The notes under the pieces are model-generated. The model made no database searches, had not been told where the DNA came from, and saw only the letters and a list, made by a program, of their open reading frames with translations. Shown here piece by piece: positions 41,901 through 50,007 of a DNA stretch of 64,000 nt; positions within the stretch are counted from its first letter, which is position 1, and each line of letters begins with the position of its first letter. Made by a program: the position numbers and the translations under genes. This stretch comes from Candidatus Woesearchaeota archaeon (lineage in GTDB: Archaea; Nanobdellota; Nanobdellia; Woesearchaeales; JACJVW01): contig JACJVW010000001.1 of assembly GCA_020637435.1 (NCBI GenBank), positions 496,001-560,000 of the forward strand, in the 5' to 3' direction.

Positions 41901-43559
41901 CTAGATTTTATTTTTCTTATCAAAAATTTTTCTGAGTTCTACCTCAAGGGCGCACACAGGATAGTCTAGCTTGAAGTTATCCAGAACCTCTGGATGCAAT
42001 TCACCGATAAAGCCTACATCTGTACCTTCAACGACAATCTTTCCGACCCTTCCAGGGATATAAGACGGATGTTCCACTGCCTCAACACCATAGTCAAGAG
42101 CCAGTGCTCCAAAAACACTGTCCAGCATCTGCCTTGCATAGGTATAGTCAGCTGCCTCGTCACAATGGGCAACACACAATCTTGGCTGTTCACCTATACC
42201 AGACTCTGTGCTCTCATCTGCTACAAACGCACTGCCAAAACCAAATATAGACTGTGGATACTCATTGTGCTTATTGTTCTGAAACACATGAAGCATACTT
42301 GGCAATAGCCAGGCGCGCATCGTATCAAAATCTGCAGAGAGTGAATTCTTTAGCGCAATTGGAACTAAATCAGGCATCCTCATACGCTCTGTCTGAAGTT
42401 CCCTATCAGTAATGTGAAAGGTATTCACTTCAAGCAAGCCCTGACCAACCAAAACATCAGCGACAATATTCTTGAACCGTTCAAAAAGGTCCTCCTTGCC
42501 AACAGTTGCAGTCGAACAGAGCTCCTCTTGAAAATTCTCATAACCATAAGCAATGGCGATGTCCTCCGCAAAATCGATCTGATGCAGGATATCCGCACGG
42601 TATGCTGGAATGAGAACCTCTCCGGCCTCATAGCCAAAGCCCATCTTTCCAAGAAGAGTTACAGCCTCTTCCTCAGAAAGTGTAAGACCTAGTCGCTTAT
42701 TCACATAAGCCAAATCAAACTTCATACGCGCAGGCGAAAGGTCTGGAGTAACCAGTTTCTGGTCTGGATACTCTACTTCTATACTTTCTATCTTGCCACC
42801 CATATCAGCAAGTGCAGTAACAATAATATTCAGTACATGAGACAAGGTCTTCATATCAAATCCTGAACACTCAACAAACACATCAGTTGTTGTTGGTGTA
42901 ATTCTACCTGTCTTGTGCGAATTGATAACAGGAGGCATCGACAAAACCTCATCGTTTGCATCAATAAACACAGGAAACTTCTCTAGTCCCTCCAGTAAAT
43001 GTGCATAGTCTCTTCCTGTCGGATGAGCAGACAAGACCTGCAATCCATCCATCTCACGGTCAGATTCTAATGGTTGAAACGTAATTTCTTTTGGAGGAAG
43101 TGCAGTAAACCGAACGGGAAACGTAATAGCTTCAAGAGGATAGATGCCTATGGCACCTTTCTTCCTTTTCCTGCATTGCGTAACATGCAACTTTTCCTGT
43201 ATCTGGATGACTTCTCGAATTCGCTCATCATCAAAGCTCAGTCCTCGTACGATAGCGCAAACCGTGTATGGCCTCACATCAGACACCGCTTCTTCAACAA
43301 TTACCTTTTCCTTGGAACTCTGCACATCATATTGACGCAGACCAGTCTTATGTCCGATAAAACTTGAGAACGCCCGGGCAAAACCCTGCTCACTCAGCAT
43401 ATCAGGTCTGTTAGGAAAGACCTCTACATGAATCTCATTTCCTTCGATACCTTCCAAATCCGTACCAAGCATACTGATTCTGTCTTTCAACTCATCAGCG
43501 GGCAATTTCTTGCCCACCAGTTCCTCGAACACATCCTTATTTAGTGTAACTGTTGGCAT
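41901..43559 (-). CDS. pheT: Phenylalanyl-tRNA synthetase beta subunit
   Basis: This is the archaeal-type PheRS beta subunit, about 552 residues. It starts MPTVTLNKDVFEELVGKKLP. The RPDMLSEQGFARAFSSF region and VNSHKTGRITPTTTDVFVECSG belong to the B3/4 domain. PDLSPARMKFDLAYVNKRLGLTLSEEEA is the B5 domain. The inactive class II-like core ends with YPQSIFGFGSAFV and VGFIGELHPEVLDNF. It pairs with PheS (44628-46160) in an alpha2-beta2 enzyme charging tRNA-Phe. The frame opens upstream with a TTG (43568), but ATG 43559 fits the family start. Upstream lies an unusual 130-bp tandem repeat. Confidence 0.95.
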   Translation of the reverse strand: MPTVTLNKDVFEELVGKKLPADELKDRISMLGTDLEGIEGNEIHVEVFPNRPDMLSEQGFARAFSSFIGHKTGLRQYDVQSSKEKVIVEEAVSDVRPYTVCAIVRGLSFDDERIREVIQIQEKLHVTQCRKRKKGAIGIYPLEAITFPVRFTALPPKEITFQPLESDREMDGLQVLSAHPTGRDYAHLLEGLEKFPVFIDANDEVLSMPPVINSHKTGRITPTTTDVFVECSGFDMKTLSHVLNIIVTALADMGGKIESIEVEYPDQKLVTPDLSPARMKFDLAYVNKRLGLTLSEEEAVTLLGKMGFGYEAGEVLIPAYRADILHQIDFAEDIAIAYGYENFQEELCSTATVGKEDLFERFKNIVADVLVGQGLLEVNTFHITDRELQTERMRMPDLVPIALKNSLSADFDTMRAWLLPSMLHVFQNNKHNEYPQSIFGFGSAFVADESTESGIGEQPRLCVAHCDEAADYTYARQMLDSVFGALALDYGVEAVEHPSYIPGRVGKIVVEGTDVGFIGELHPEVLDNFKLDYPVCALEVELRKIFDKKNKI

Positions 43560-43603
43560 ACCACTCAAAAAATAGTCCTTCCCTTAAAAAACATGCGGAT
43601 TGC

Positions 43604-43918
43604 GACAATTGTGCGAAGGCGAGAAATGTACGATAAAGAATTTTTTCAAACATACCAAAAAGGAAGCAAACATAGATGAAAATAGTACTCTGTATGTTTG
43701 AAAAAAGGAGCATTTCAAGACGGAGCACAATTGTCCAAGGGTGAGAAGGCGAGAAATGTACGAAAGAGAGTTTTTTCAAACATACCAAAAAGGAAGCAAA
43801 CATAGATGAAAATAGTACTCTGTATGTTTGAAAAAAGGAGCATTTCAAGACGGAGCACAATTGTCCAAGGGTGAGAAGGTGAGAAATGTACGAAAAACAG
43901 TTTTTTCAAACATACCTA
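43604..43918. repeat. 130-bp tandem repeats upstream of pheT
   Basis: The sequence GAGAAATGTACGA recurs at 43621, 43751 and 43881, a period of exactly 130 bp. There are two nearly identical full units and partial copies at both ends. Each full unit contains a perfect 15-bp inverted repeat, TTTTTTCAAACATAC / GTATGTTTGAAAAAA (43641-43655 / 43692-43706; 43771-43785 / 43822-43836), plus a weaker CATTTC/GAAATG pair and the palindrome ACAATTGT. A frame on the minus strand is open across it but only repeats the same peptide, so I do not call it a gene. This element accounts for the 372-bp gap between pheT and the YIP1-like gene. Confidence 0.85.
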
Positions 43919-43931
43919 AGAGAAGCCAAAA

Positions 43932-44558
43932 TTATGCGGCAAGTGCAGCTACTCCAACCAACAAAATGATCATGCCTACAATAATTCCAAGAACAATAAG
44001 CCCTAGAAGAATAGGTAGAAGAACCACGCCTAATATTGCCCGTAGCAGTGAAAGTTGGTGAAGAACTTGCACACCCACAACTTCTACATAAAAAGCATAA
44101 ACAACAACTAAGGTAAGCACAGAGTAATAGACAACATAGCCCAATATGCTCGGCAGCAGTTCCAATGCTAATGAGAAAGGCAGACTTATCATGCCTATCA
44201 CATACGCGTATGTAGAAATTTTAAACGTCTGATAGAAACCGCCTTTCGCACCTACAATAAGCAGGAACATATGAAGAATACCGGCACTGACAAACACCAG
44301 ACCAAGACCCATGAAATAGATGAGTAGCATGAAAAAAAATACAAATGCAAGAATAAAAGGGATAGCTACAGCACTACCCTCAGCAAACGATTCGGTTATT
44401 GCAGTAGGGATGCTCACAACGAAAGTGATCGCATAAGTGATAGCACTAAGAAGAGCATAGAACCTCCACGCATCGATAAAACCGGCATCCCCTTTAACTG
44501 ATTTATAGAATAGTTCAGGATGCACAAATATCGTTTTAATCTTATGCCAAAAATCCAA
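43932..44558 (-). CDS. YIP1-like multipass membrane protein
   Basis: This 208-residue protein starts with a short amphipathic segment, WHKIKTIFVHPELFYKSVKG, typical of YIP1-domain proteins. About five hydrophobic helices follow, and the YQTFKISTYAYVIGMI motif corresponds to the conserved helix of the family. YIP1-family proteins shape membranes or act in trafficking in eukaryotes; their prokaryotic role is unknown. A TATA-like element at 44596-44604 and a GAGG site fit the ATG at 44558. The gene sits between pheT and pheS. Confidence 0.75.
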   Translation of the reverse strand: MDFWHKIKTIFVHPELFYKSVKGDAGFIDAWRFYALLSAITYAITFVVSIPTAITESFAEGSAVAIPFILAFVFFFMLLIYFMGLGLVFVSAGILHMFLLIVGAKGGFYQTFKISTYAYVIGMISLPFSLALELLPSILGYVVYYSVLTLVVVYAFYVEVVGVQVLHQLSLLRAILGVVLLPILLGLIVLGIIVGMIILLVGVAALAA

Positions 44559-44627
44559 GCATTAAACCTCTTTAGACGGTTATGACTGATTCTAGCATAT
44601 ATAAAATGCACGATAGAAAAAACATAA

Positions 44628-46160
44628 CTACGCCTTAAACCAGGCCTTCATCTCACGCAGCTGCTTAAGGTCATTCTTGTACATGTCACGTAAATCAACA
44701 ATCTCGTAGAAATCCATGATAATCCTATCAAAACCAGGACCCCATGCCAAAACGGGAATATCTTCACCAAGCAAAGGCACCGTTACTTCCGGTCTGAAAA
44801 TACCCGCACCGCCTATCTCCATCCATTCTTCCTTGATAGGGTGATACACATCGATCTCCACACTAGGTTCAGTGTATGGAAAATATGCTGGTCGAAATCT
44901 GGCTTCAGGGAAACCCATCTTTGCAAAGAACTGTTTAAGATAACCAAGCAGATGTCTGAAGTTTGCATCAGGGTCGATGACGATGCCTTCAGTCTGTTGA
45001 AACTCAAAGAGATGCTTCCAATCCAAAGCTTCATTCCTAAATACCCTGGACAATGCGAAGTACTTTCCAGGTTTTTTCACACCACGAAGTTTAGCCAGTG
45101 TATGTGCACTAAGCACAGTCGTATGCGTCCGAAGCACATTCTGTTTTGCATCTTCCTCATCCCAGGAGTATTGCCAACCGCAGCTTCCATCTATCCCGGA
45201 CTCATGGGCCTGTTTGACAGCTGCGACAATATCAGCCTGCTCAGGAAGCCTGCCTTTTTCAGGAGCGGCGATATAAAACGTGTCTTGCAGTTCGCGGACA
45301 GGATGGTCCTGCGCAGTGAACAGCGCATCGAAGACCCAGAAACTCGTGTCAGAGAACGTTCCCGTCATCTCCTCAAAACCCATATCAATCCAGATCTGCT
45401 TAGCATAAGCATTCGCTTGATTGACAAAATGCCTCTTTCCGTAAGTCTTTCGAGGAACCTTACTGCTCACATCAAATGCTCGAAAACTCTTGTCTTTCCA
45501 ACTGCCGTCTTTAAGCATCTGCGAAGTAAGCCGTTCTTCAGTAGCGATAGAACCAAAGTCAATCTTTTGCGCCTCCTTACCATCATCAGTAAGCTCAGCT
45601 TTCCAGTCCTTGGAAACCTGCACCTTCACTATCCGCTTTCGTTTAAGCAGTGTATCTAGTGCAAACTTCTCCTCATCTGCAAGGCCCTCACGAGGCAGTG
45701 CCCTTTTGAGCAGCTTAGCCAGAAATTTCTCCTCAAGTGTTTCCTTCTCAAGAAAAGCCTTACCGGCAACAGTCATACTGACCTGCCCCTTATCCATAAG
45801 GATCGCAGCCTTTGATTTAAGCACACCAAGACTCACATTGAACTCCTGCTTGCCAAGACCGCTTTTCTCCATTAAATCAGGAATACTTGAGGGCGTATCA
45901 GTTACACGAAGCAAAGCCTTCTCAGGAAGCCCCTTCTTGGCATACTTCTCGCCATCCTCATCAAGCTGAATCATCTCCTTGACGATAGGCGCAAGAGTCA
46001 CCAGCTGCTTATTGCCCAGCCACTGGAACGCTCTCATGACCTCAACCTGTGACAACCCGGTAGCTCTGCACACACCGCTAAGAAGATGTTCCTTAGCTAA
46101 TGCAGGAAATACCTTCCGTTCAAGTTCCGTGAACGTGCTGACCGTATCTTGCAGAGTCAT
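44628..46160 (-). CDS. pheS: Phenylalanyl-tRNA synthetase alpha subunit
   Basis: This is the catalytic PheRS subunit (510 residues). The first ~200 residues are the archaeal winged-helix DNA-binding-like extension. Class II motifs follow: GFEEMTGTFSDTSFWVFDALFTAQDHPVRELQDTFYI (motif 1 and after), FALSRVFRNEALDWKHLFEFQQTEGIV (motif 2) and GGAGIFRPEVTVPLL with AWGPGFDRIIM (motif 3). A TATA-like CTTTATAATATT (46183-46194) sits 23-34 nt before the start, so the mRNA is leaderless. It is separated from pheT by the YIP1-like gene and the repeats. Confidence 0.96.
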   Translation of the reverse strand: MTLQDTVSTFTELERKVFPALAKEHLLSGVCRATGLSQVEVMRAFQWLGNKQLVTLAPIVKEMIQLDEDGEKYAKKGLPEKALLRVTDTPSSIPDLMEKSGLGKQEFNVSLGVLKSKAAILMDKGQVSMTVAGKAFLEKETLEEKFLAKLLKRALPREGLADEEKFALDTLLKRKRIVKVQVSKDWKAELTDDGKEAQKIDFGSIATEERLTSQMLKDGSWKDKSFRAFDVSSKVPRKTYGKRHFVNQANAYAKQIWIDMGFEEMTGTFSDTSFWVFDALFTAQDHPVRELQDTFYIAAPEKGRLPEQADIVAAVKQAHESGIDGSCGWQYSWDEEDAKQNVLRTHTTVLSAHTLAKLRGVKKPGKYFALSRVFRNEALDWKHLFEFQQTEGIVIDPDANFRHLLGYLKQFFAKMGFPEARFRPAYFPYTEPSVEIDVYHPIKEEWMEIGGAGIFRPEVTVPLLGEDIPVLAWGPGFDRIIMDFYEIVDLRDMYKNDLKQLREMKAWFKA

Positions 46161-46293
46161 GCTCCATCATTAACAGAAGTCCCTTTATAATATTTTTGCG
46201 TTCATCTGGTCAAGAATATCCCAAAGAAGCACAGCGTTCAAGTCTTGAAGACGAGACGCACAACAAAAAAAGCAAGAGATAAAATTAAAGAAA

Positions 46294-47103
46294 TTATTTG
46301 ACCTTGACGACCTTCATCTCCTTCCAGGCCAACTCAAACAATTGCTCAAGCGCGCTTGCGAAGAAAGGAGTGTTAATCCAGATACCAAGGTCATACGTTG
46401 GATGCACTTCTTCGTCATCAAGAATCATGAACACCAGTTCACGACCATCAACGATGCAGTAACGTGCCTTCATATCAGTGTGTCGAACCTCAGCAAAGCC
46501 ACTGATTTCCTTAATTGCCTCATCGCATTCCTTAGTAAGTGGAGCTGCGATGCGTACTTTGACACCCCGTTTATGCAATTGTTCAAATGTTGCCTTTAGC
46601 GCATCAGCTTTTCGCATGAAACCTTGGGTTGTCGTCACCAGTGTGACAGTCTCTTCAGCGTTCCTGATAGTCAGCTCAAGATGATTGTAGAGGTTATGCC
46701 TGCCGCGCAGACTGCCGGACATGTCAGCAGGTTCAACAAGCTCGATACCCTGACTGTGTAGTGTGTTGAGTTCACCAAGAATTTCCGTATCCTTAAGTTC
46801 ATCAAGGCGGGTAATCTTTGTCTCAGCTTCCTCATGCATGTTTTTCTTTACGCGCTCGACAACCTCATTAGGTGGAACAGCGATATATTTGATAGGCTTG
46901 CCTATCTTCATGACGACGAATCCCTTTTTCTCAAGCGATTCAAGTACATCATAGCTTCGTGAACGTGGAACATTAGCTATGTCAGAGAGTTCACCAGCGG
47001 TGGACACTCCACGGGACAATAGCGCCGCCCATACCTTCACTTCGTATAGGTTCAGCGAGAAATATCTTCTCAGCTTCGATAAAAACTCCTCTTTAACAAT
47101 CAT
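46294..47103 (-). CDS. TrmB-family transcription regulator
   Basis: This is a TrmB-like regulator of about 269 residues from ATG 47103, which has a strong GAGGGGGAGA ribosome binding site. The N-terminal winged helix (LNLYEVKVWAALLSRGVSTAGELSDIANVPRSRSYDVLESLEKKGFV) is followed by a linking coiled coil. The C-terminal domain has PLD-like strands (TVTLVTTTQGFMR, KARYCIVDGRELVFMIL). TrmB proteins usually sense sugars and control sugar uptake or metabolism. No transporter is adjacent, so the target is unknown. Confidence 0.85.
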   Translation of the reverse strand: MIVKEEFLSKLRRYFSLNLYEVKVWAALLSRGVSTAGELSDIANVPRSRSYDVLESLEKKGFVVMKIGKPIKYIAVPPNEVVERVKKNMHEEAETKITRLDELKDTEILGELNTLHSQGIELVEPADMSGSLRGRHNLYNHLELTIRNAEETVTLVTTTQGFMRKADALKATFEQLHKRGVKVRIAAPLTKECDEAIKEISGFAEVRHTDMKARYCIVDGRELVFMILDDEEVHPTYDLGIWINTPFFASALEQLFELAWKEMKVVKVK

Positions 47104-47404
47104 AGTTGTCTCCCCCTCTTTTTTGTACAACAGAAGAACAAACCCTGGTCCCCCCGTGTTATGTCTAAATGATGACTATCCGTAACTACTATTAATATGT
47201 TACTAAAGATTGTCACACCTTTCGGTAGGAACAACTCCAGGAGTTTTTCTTTTTAAATTTTTAGGAAGTGGAAAGTATAGGTATTGAGACCACAAAAGAA
47301 GCATACGCCCTGAATCCCATATCAGTAAAGGATTCCTGCCCCCTTCCCTAAAAGATATGAGAAGTGCACAACATTTATAACAGACCCGAAAGTCTAACCC
47401 CAAT
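47104..47404. other. Non-coding stretch between the TrmB regulator and TraB-like gene
   Basis: It holds the promoter of the TraB-like gene (ACATTTATAA, 47371-47380, 25-34 nt before ATG 47405), a likely minus-strand promoter near ATTAATATG (47190-47199), and a small hairpin with a T-run, AACTCC-AGGAGTT then TTTTCTTTTT (about 47230-47253). No gene is supported. Confidence 0.5.
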
Positions 47405-48124
47405 ATGCATCCTAATATCAAGATTCTGGGTACCTCCCACATCGCAAAAGAGAGTATCAAAGCAGTCCAGCGTGAGGTTCAAGAGTGGAAACCTGATATC
47501 ATCGCCGTCGAATTGGACAAAAAAAGGCTCTACAGCCTCGAACACAACATAGTGAATAAACCCACTCTTGCAGACATCAGAACCATCGGCGTGAAGGGTT
47601 ACCTTTTCCTCGTCATAGGGGGTTGGATGCAGCGCAAACTCGGCAATGTCGTAGACATCAAACCCGGTTCAGATATGCTTGAAGCCGTCAGGCAAGTCAA
47701 GGCCAACAACCTCAAGCTGGCGCTCATCGACCAGGACATGCAAAAGACCCTAAAAAGATTCAACAAGATGTTTGGATGGAAAGAAAAATGGCAGCTCATC
47801 AAGGACATCATAACCGCGCCCTTCACCAAAGAGAAAGTAGCCTTTGATCTCGACTCAGTGCCTAATGATGAGCTCATCACCAGACTGACATCCATGCTCA
47901 AGGTACAATATCCAGGGATTTACACGGCTCTCATCCATGAGCGAAATGTCTACATGGTAGACAAGCTTAAGATACTGCTCCAGAAGTTCCCTGACCAAAA
48001 GATCCTCGCAGTGGTAGGCGCAGGTCACAAAGAAGGTATGCTCGAGCTGATGAAAAAAGACCAGCACTTCACCATCTCCTCAAAGGCAGACCCAAAGATT
48101 ACCTACACCGTTTCCTATTCATAA
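47405..48124 (+). CDS. TraB/PrgY-family protein
   Basis: The protein belongs to the TraB family (ERE/GumN-like fold). It shows ILGTSHIAKES at the N-terminus, IIAVELDKKRL, LALIDQDMQKTLKR and the C-terminal VVGAGHKEGM, the conserved residues of a putative metal-dependent hydrolase site. In bacteria TraB/PrgY limits pheromone activity; archaeal roles are unknown. At 239 residues it lacks the membrane tail many archaeal homologues have, though one weak hydrophobic stretch exists (GYLFLVIGGW). It overlaps the opposing MBL gene by 10 nt. Confidence 0.85.
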   Translation: MHPNIKILGTSHIAKESIKAVQREVQEWKPDIIAVELDKKRLYSLEHNIVNKPTLADIRTIGVKGYLFLVIGGWMQRKLGNVVDIKPGSDMLEAVRQVKANNLKLALIDQDMQKTLKRFNKMFGWKEKWQLIKDIITAPFTKEKVAFDLDSVPNDELITRLTSMLKVQYPGIYTALIHERNVYMVDKLKILLQKFPDQKILAVVGAGHKEGMLELMKKDQHFTISSKADPKITYTVSYS

Positions 48125-48681
48125 TCGTGCCCGGGGCAAAGGATCAAGTCATCATACTGCTTAAGCTTCTTCTTCGAATCTTCAAGTTCTTCCGGGACAG
48201 AAGTAGGCAAATCAGTCCTACCATAAAGAGTATCATGAAACTTGGTGTCCCCGGTAAAGATGCACCCACCCCAAAGATAGCAGAGACTCCCCCGTGTATG
48301 CCCTGGCGTCTGCAATACCTCGGCCTTTAGATCTTCAACAGGTAACAATCTTTGTTTTGAAAACAACTCCGCTTCCTGCGTGCGAAGTACAGTCCCAAAC
48401 GGGTCTCGCTTAAAATCTTCAATTTCCTCTTTTGAAACGTAAAACTCAGCGGAGGAAAACAGATCACAGTTTCCTACATGATCATAATGAAAATGCGTAA
48501 AGAGTACACGCTTCACTTCGCTCAAAGGCACTATCTCAGAGATGGCTTCACGCACATGTTCATGAAATCTTCTATCCCCGCAATCTATGACCGTCACAGG
48601 ATCACTAAGTAACACGTACACATTAGAATTTGCGACCACCTTATACACATGGTCAGTTATCTTAAATGCTTTCGATGACAT
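48115..48681 (-). CDS. Metallo-beta-lactamase-fold hydrolase (glyoxalase II-like)
   Basis: ATG 48681 (MSSKAFKITDHVYKVV) fits the family start. The zinc-binding motifs are VLFTHFHYDHVGN (HxHxDH), TPGHTRGS, GDTKF and the final CPGHDYE. The fold and the motif order match the small glyoxalase II-like branch. The substrate could be a thioester but is not known. The gene starts 20 nt inside the end of the upstream membrane gene, so it is the last gene of the 48115-49725 operon. Confidence 0.88.
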   Translation of the reverse strand: MSSKAFKITDHVYKVVANSNVYVLLSDPVTVIDCGDRRFHEHVREAISEIVPLSEVKRVLFTHFHYDHVGNCDLFSSAEFYVSKEEIEDFKRDPFGTVLRTQEAELFSKQRLLPVEDLKAEVLQTPGHTRGSLCYLWGGCIFTGDTKFHDTLYGRTDLPTSVPEELEDSKKKLKQYDDLILCPGHDYE

Positions 48682-48988
48682 CCTTATCATGCAGTACATA
48701 GCTGAACCACATCCCGACAAAATACAGGGCGATCAGCACAAGGATATTGGTGTATCCCATAGAAAGGCTCGCAAGCAGATAGCCCACCAGGAATCCGACG
48801 ATAACGATCATCCAGGGAAATCGAAACGTACCCTTCATCTTGTACCAGAGCCTTCCGAACACCATCCCCCAAAGAAAGATCAGGACCATTGCCATAAACA
48901 GACTTCCGATCATTGACATAGCGAAAATAAAACCGACCACCATAAGGGAAACAGCGAGAAGTTCCGGCCAGTACCTGTACACATTCAT
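48662..48988 (-). CDS. Small four-helix membrane protein
   Basis: ATG 48988 shares ATGA with the upstream gene stop. The 108-residue product has about four hydrophobic helices (ELLAVSLMVVGFIFAMSMIG, FMAMVLIFLWGMVFGRLW, FPWMIVIVGFLVGYLLASL, NILVLIALYFVGMWFSYV). No family is recognised. It may associate with the M50-like protein encoded just before it. Confidence 0.7.
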   Translation of the reverse strand: MNVYRYWPELLAVSLMVVGFIFAMSMIGSLFMAMVLIFLWGMVFGRLWYKMKGTFRFPWMIVIVGFLVGYLLASLSMGYTNILVLIALYFVGMWFSYVLHDKDVIESI

Positions 48989-49725
48989 GATATCTTTCTC
49001 TCCACTAGCGCATAATAGCTTATCCAGAACAAGACACCAAGGATGAATGCAAACACATACGAATAGATACCTGACCATGCAAGAATAGCGTATGACGCAA
49101 AACAGCCAAACGCAAACGCATATACCATCCGTGAATCGAAGAGTACCTTGCTCCCGTCAAGAGGGGGGATAGGCAGCATGCTGTATGCGGCAAGACTGAG
49201 ATTGAAAAGGAATATCCGATCGACAATAATGCTTTGCTCCGGAAACAGATGGAACCATATCTGAAGCGTCTTGACGAATGTTGCGAACAATACATTCGCG
49301 ATAGGCCCGGCTATAGCTATCATACTTAGCGCCCTCATATTCGTCCCGTACCGAAACCAGCCTATACGATGGATCGTCAGGTGATGGATCATGATACCTC
49401 CGGTAAGAAGCACCCAGAAATGACCGAAGCTCACAAACGCGATAGCAAGACTAAGAAGTATGCCGTACCACCATATGCTGTACTCCACTCTAAACCCATA
49501 CTGCAGGCCCATTAGGCGGTGCCCCGCCATCTTCACCAGAAACGACATCGCGACGATCACCAGCCAGAGAAGAAGATTCCCCATCCAGGAACCAAGATCG
49601 AATACTTCAGATCCGTCATTGAAACTGACGATGAACGCAAGGATAAGTATAGTTAGGGCAACTGCTTTTATCTCCTGAGAATTGAACGGAAAATACCGCA
49701 TCACCTTATCAGAAAAGTTCCCCAT
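48985..49725 (-). CDS. M50-like membrane protein lacking the HExxH motif
   Basis: The protein (246 residues, six or so helices) has the layout of archaeal site-2-type proteases. LVKMAGHRLMGLQYGFRVEY stands where family members have HE-x-x-H-x-x-x-A-x-x-YG. AIAGPIANVLFA matches the GP-x-x-N-x region, and MLPIPPLDGSKVLF matches the N-P-x-x-DG motif. The catalytic His-Glu pair reads Lys-Met, so only the second His and the Asp remain. It is likely a non-proteolytic relative. A TATA-like element lies at 49748-49757, 23-32 nt before the start. Confidence 0.78.
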   Translation of the reverse strand: MGNFSDKVMRYFPFNSQEIKAVALTILILAFIVSFNDGSEVFDLGSWMGNLLLWLVIVAMSFLVKMAGHRLMGLQYGFRVEYSIWWYGILLSLAIAFVSFGHFWVLLTGGIMIHHLTIHRIGWFRYGTNMRALSMIAIAGPIANVLFATFVKTLQIWFHLFPEQSIIVDRIFLFNLSLAAYSMLPIPPLDGSKVLFDSRMVYAFAFGCFASYAILAWSGIYSYVFAFILGVLFWISYYALVERKIS

Positions 49726-50007
49726 ACCCCACCTAACCCTGTTTTTTGTTTAAATACTTTGCCGTCCTTTAAGACTGAAAGTGTAAGGAGGAGAGTTTTT
49801 CTGCAAAAAAGAGCAGAGCAGAAGTCAAACAGGTAGACTCCACGGTTTTTAAAAAGAAAAAGGAGCATTTTAAGTGCGAAAAGGTTCAAGGAAAATAAAG
49901 GCGCTGAAAATGTACCCTCCCATGTTTCAAACGAAATCTCAAGTACCGCTAAAGAACTCATCCTTACTGCCAATAAAAATAAAAACTGCCTCACAACAAG
50001 AGCAGTT
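49726..50007. other. Intergenic region with a divergent copy of the pheT-upstream repeat
   Basis: Bases 49851-49915 resemble the 3' half of the 130-bp unit at 43.6 kb. They share GGAGCATTT, CAAGG, AAGGCG and GAAAATGTAC in the same order. A TTCTGC/GCAGAA hairpin lies at about 49797-49821. The cysteine desulfurase promoter is probably the AT-rich run near 49970-49985. No gene is supported. Confidence 0.5.

Noticed and set aside
43537..43860. A minus-strand frame of 107 codons across the tandem repeats
   Set aside because: It only encodes the repeat unit twice (the same Phe-rich peptide), has no plausible start context and is explained by the repeat.
43604..43918. CRISPR array
   Set aside because: The unit is 130 bp and continuous, with no short repeats separated by unique spacers and no cas genes nearby.
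47160..47210. Box C/D guide RNA (ATGATGA box present)
   Set aside because: No D box (CTGA) or second box pair is found at a suitable distance on that strand.
49701..49994. A minus-strand frame upstream of the M50-like gene
   Set aside because: It is made of the diverged repeat and promoter DNA. The M50-like start at 49725 has a well-placed TATA box inside it.
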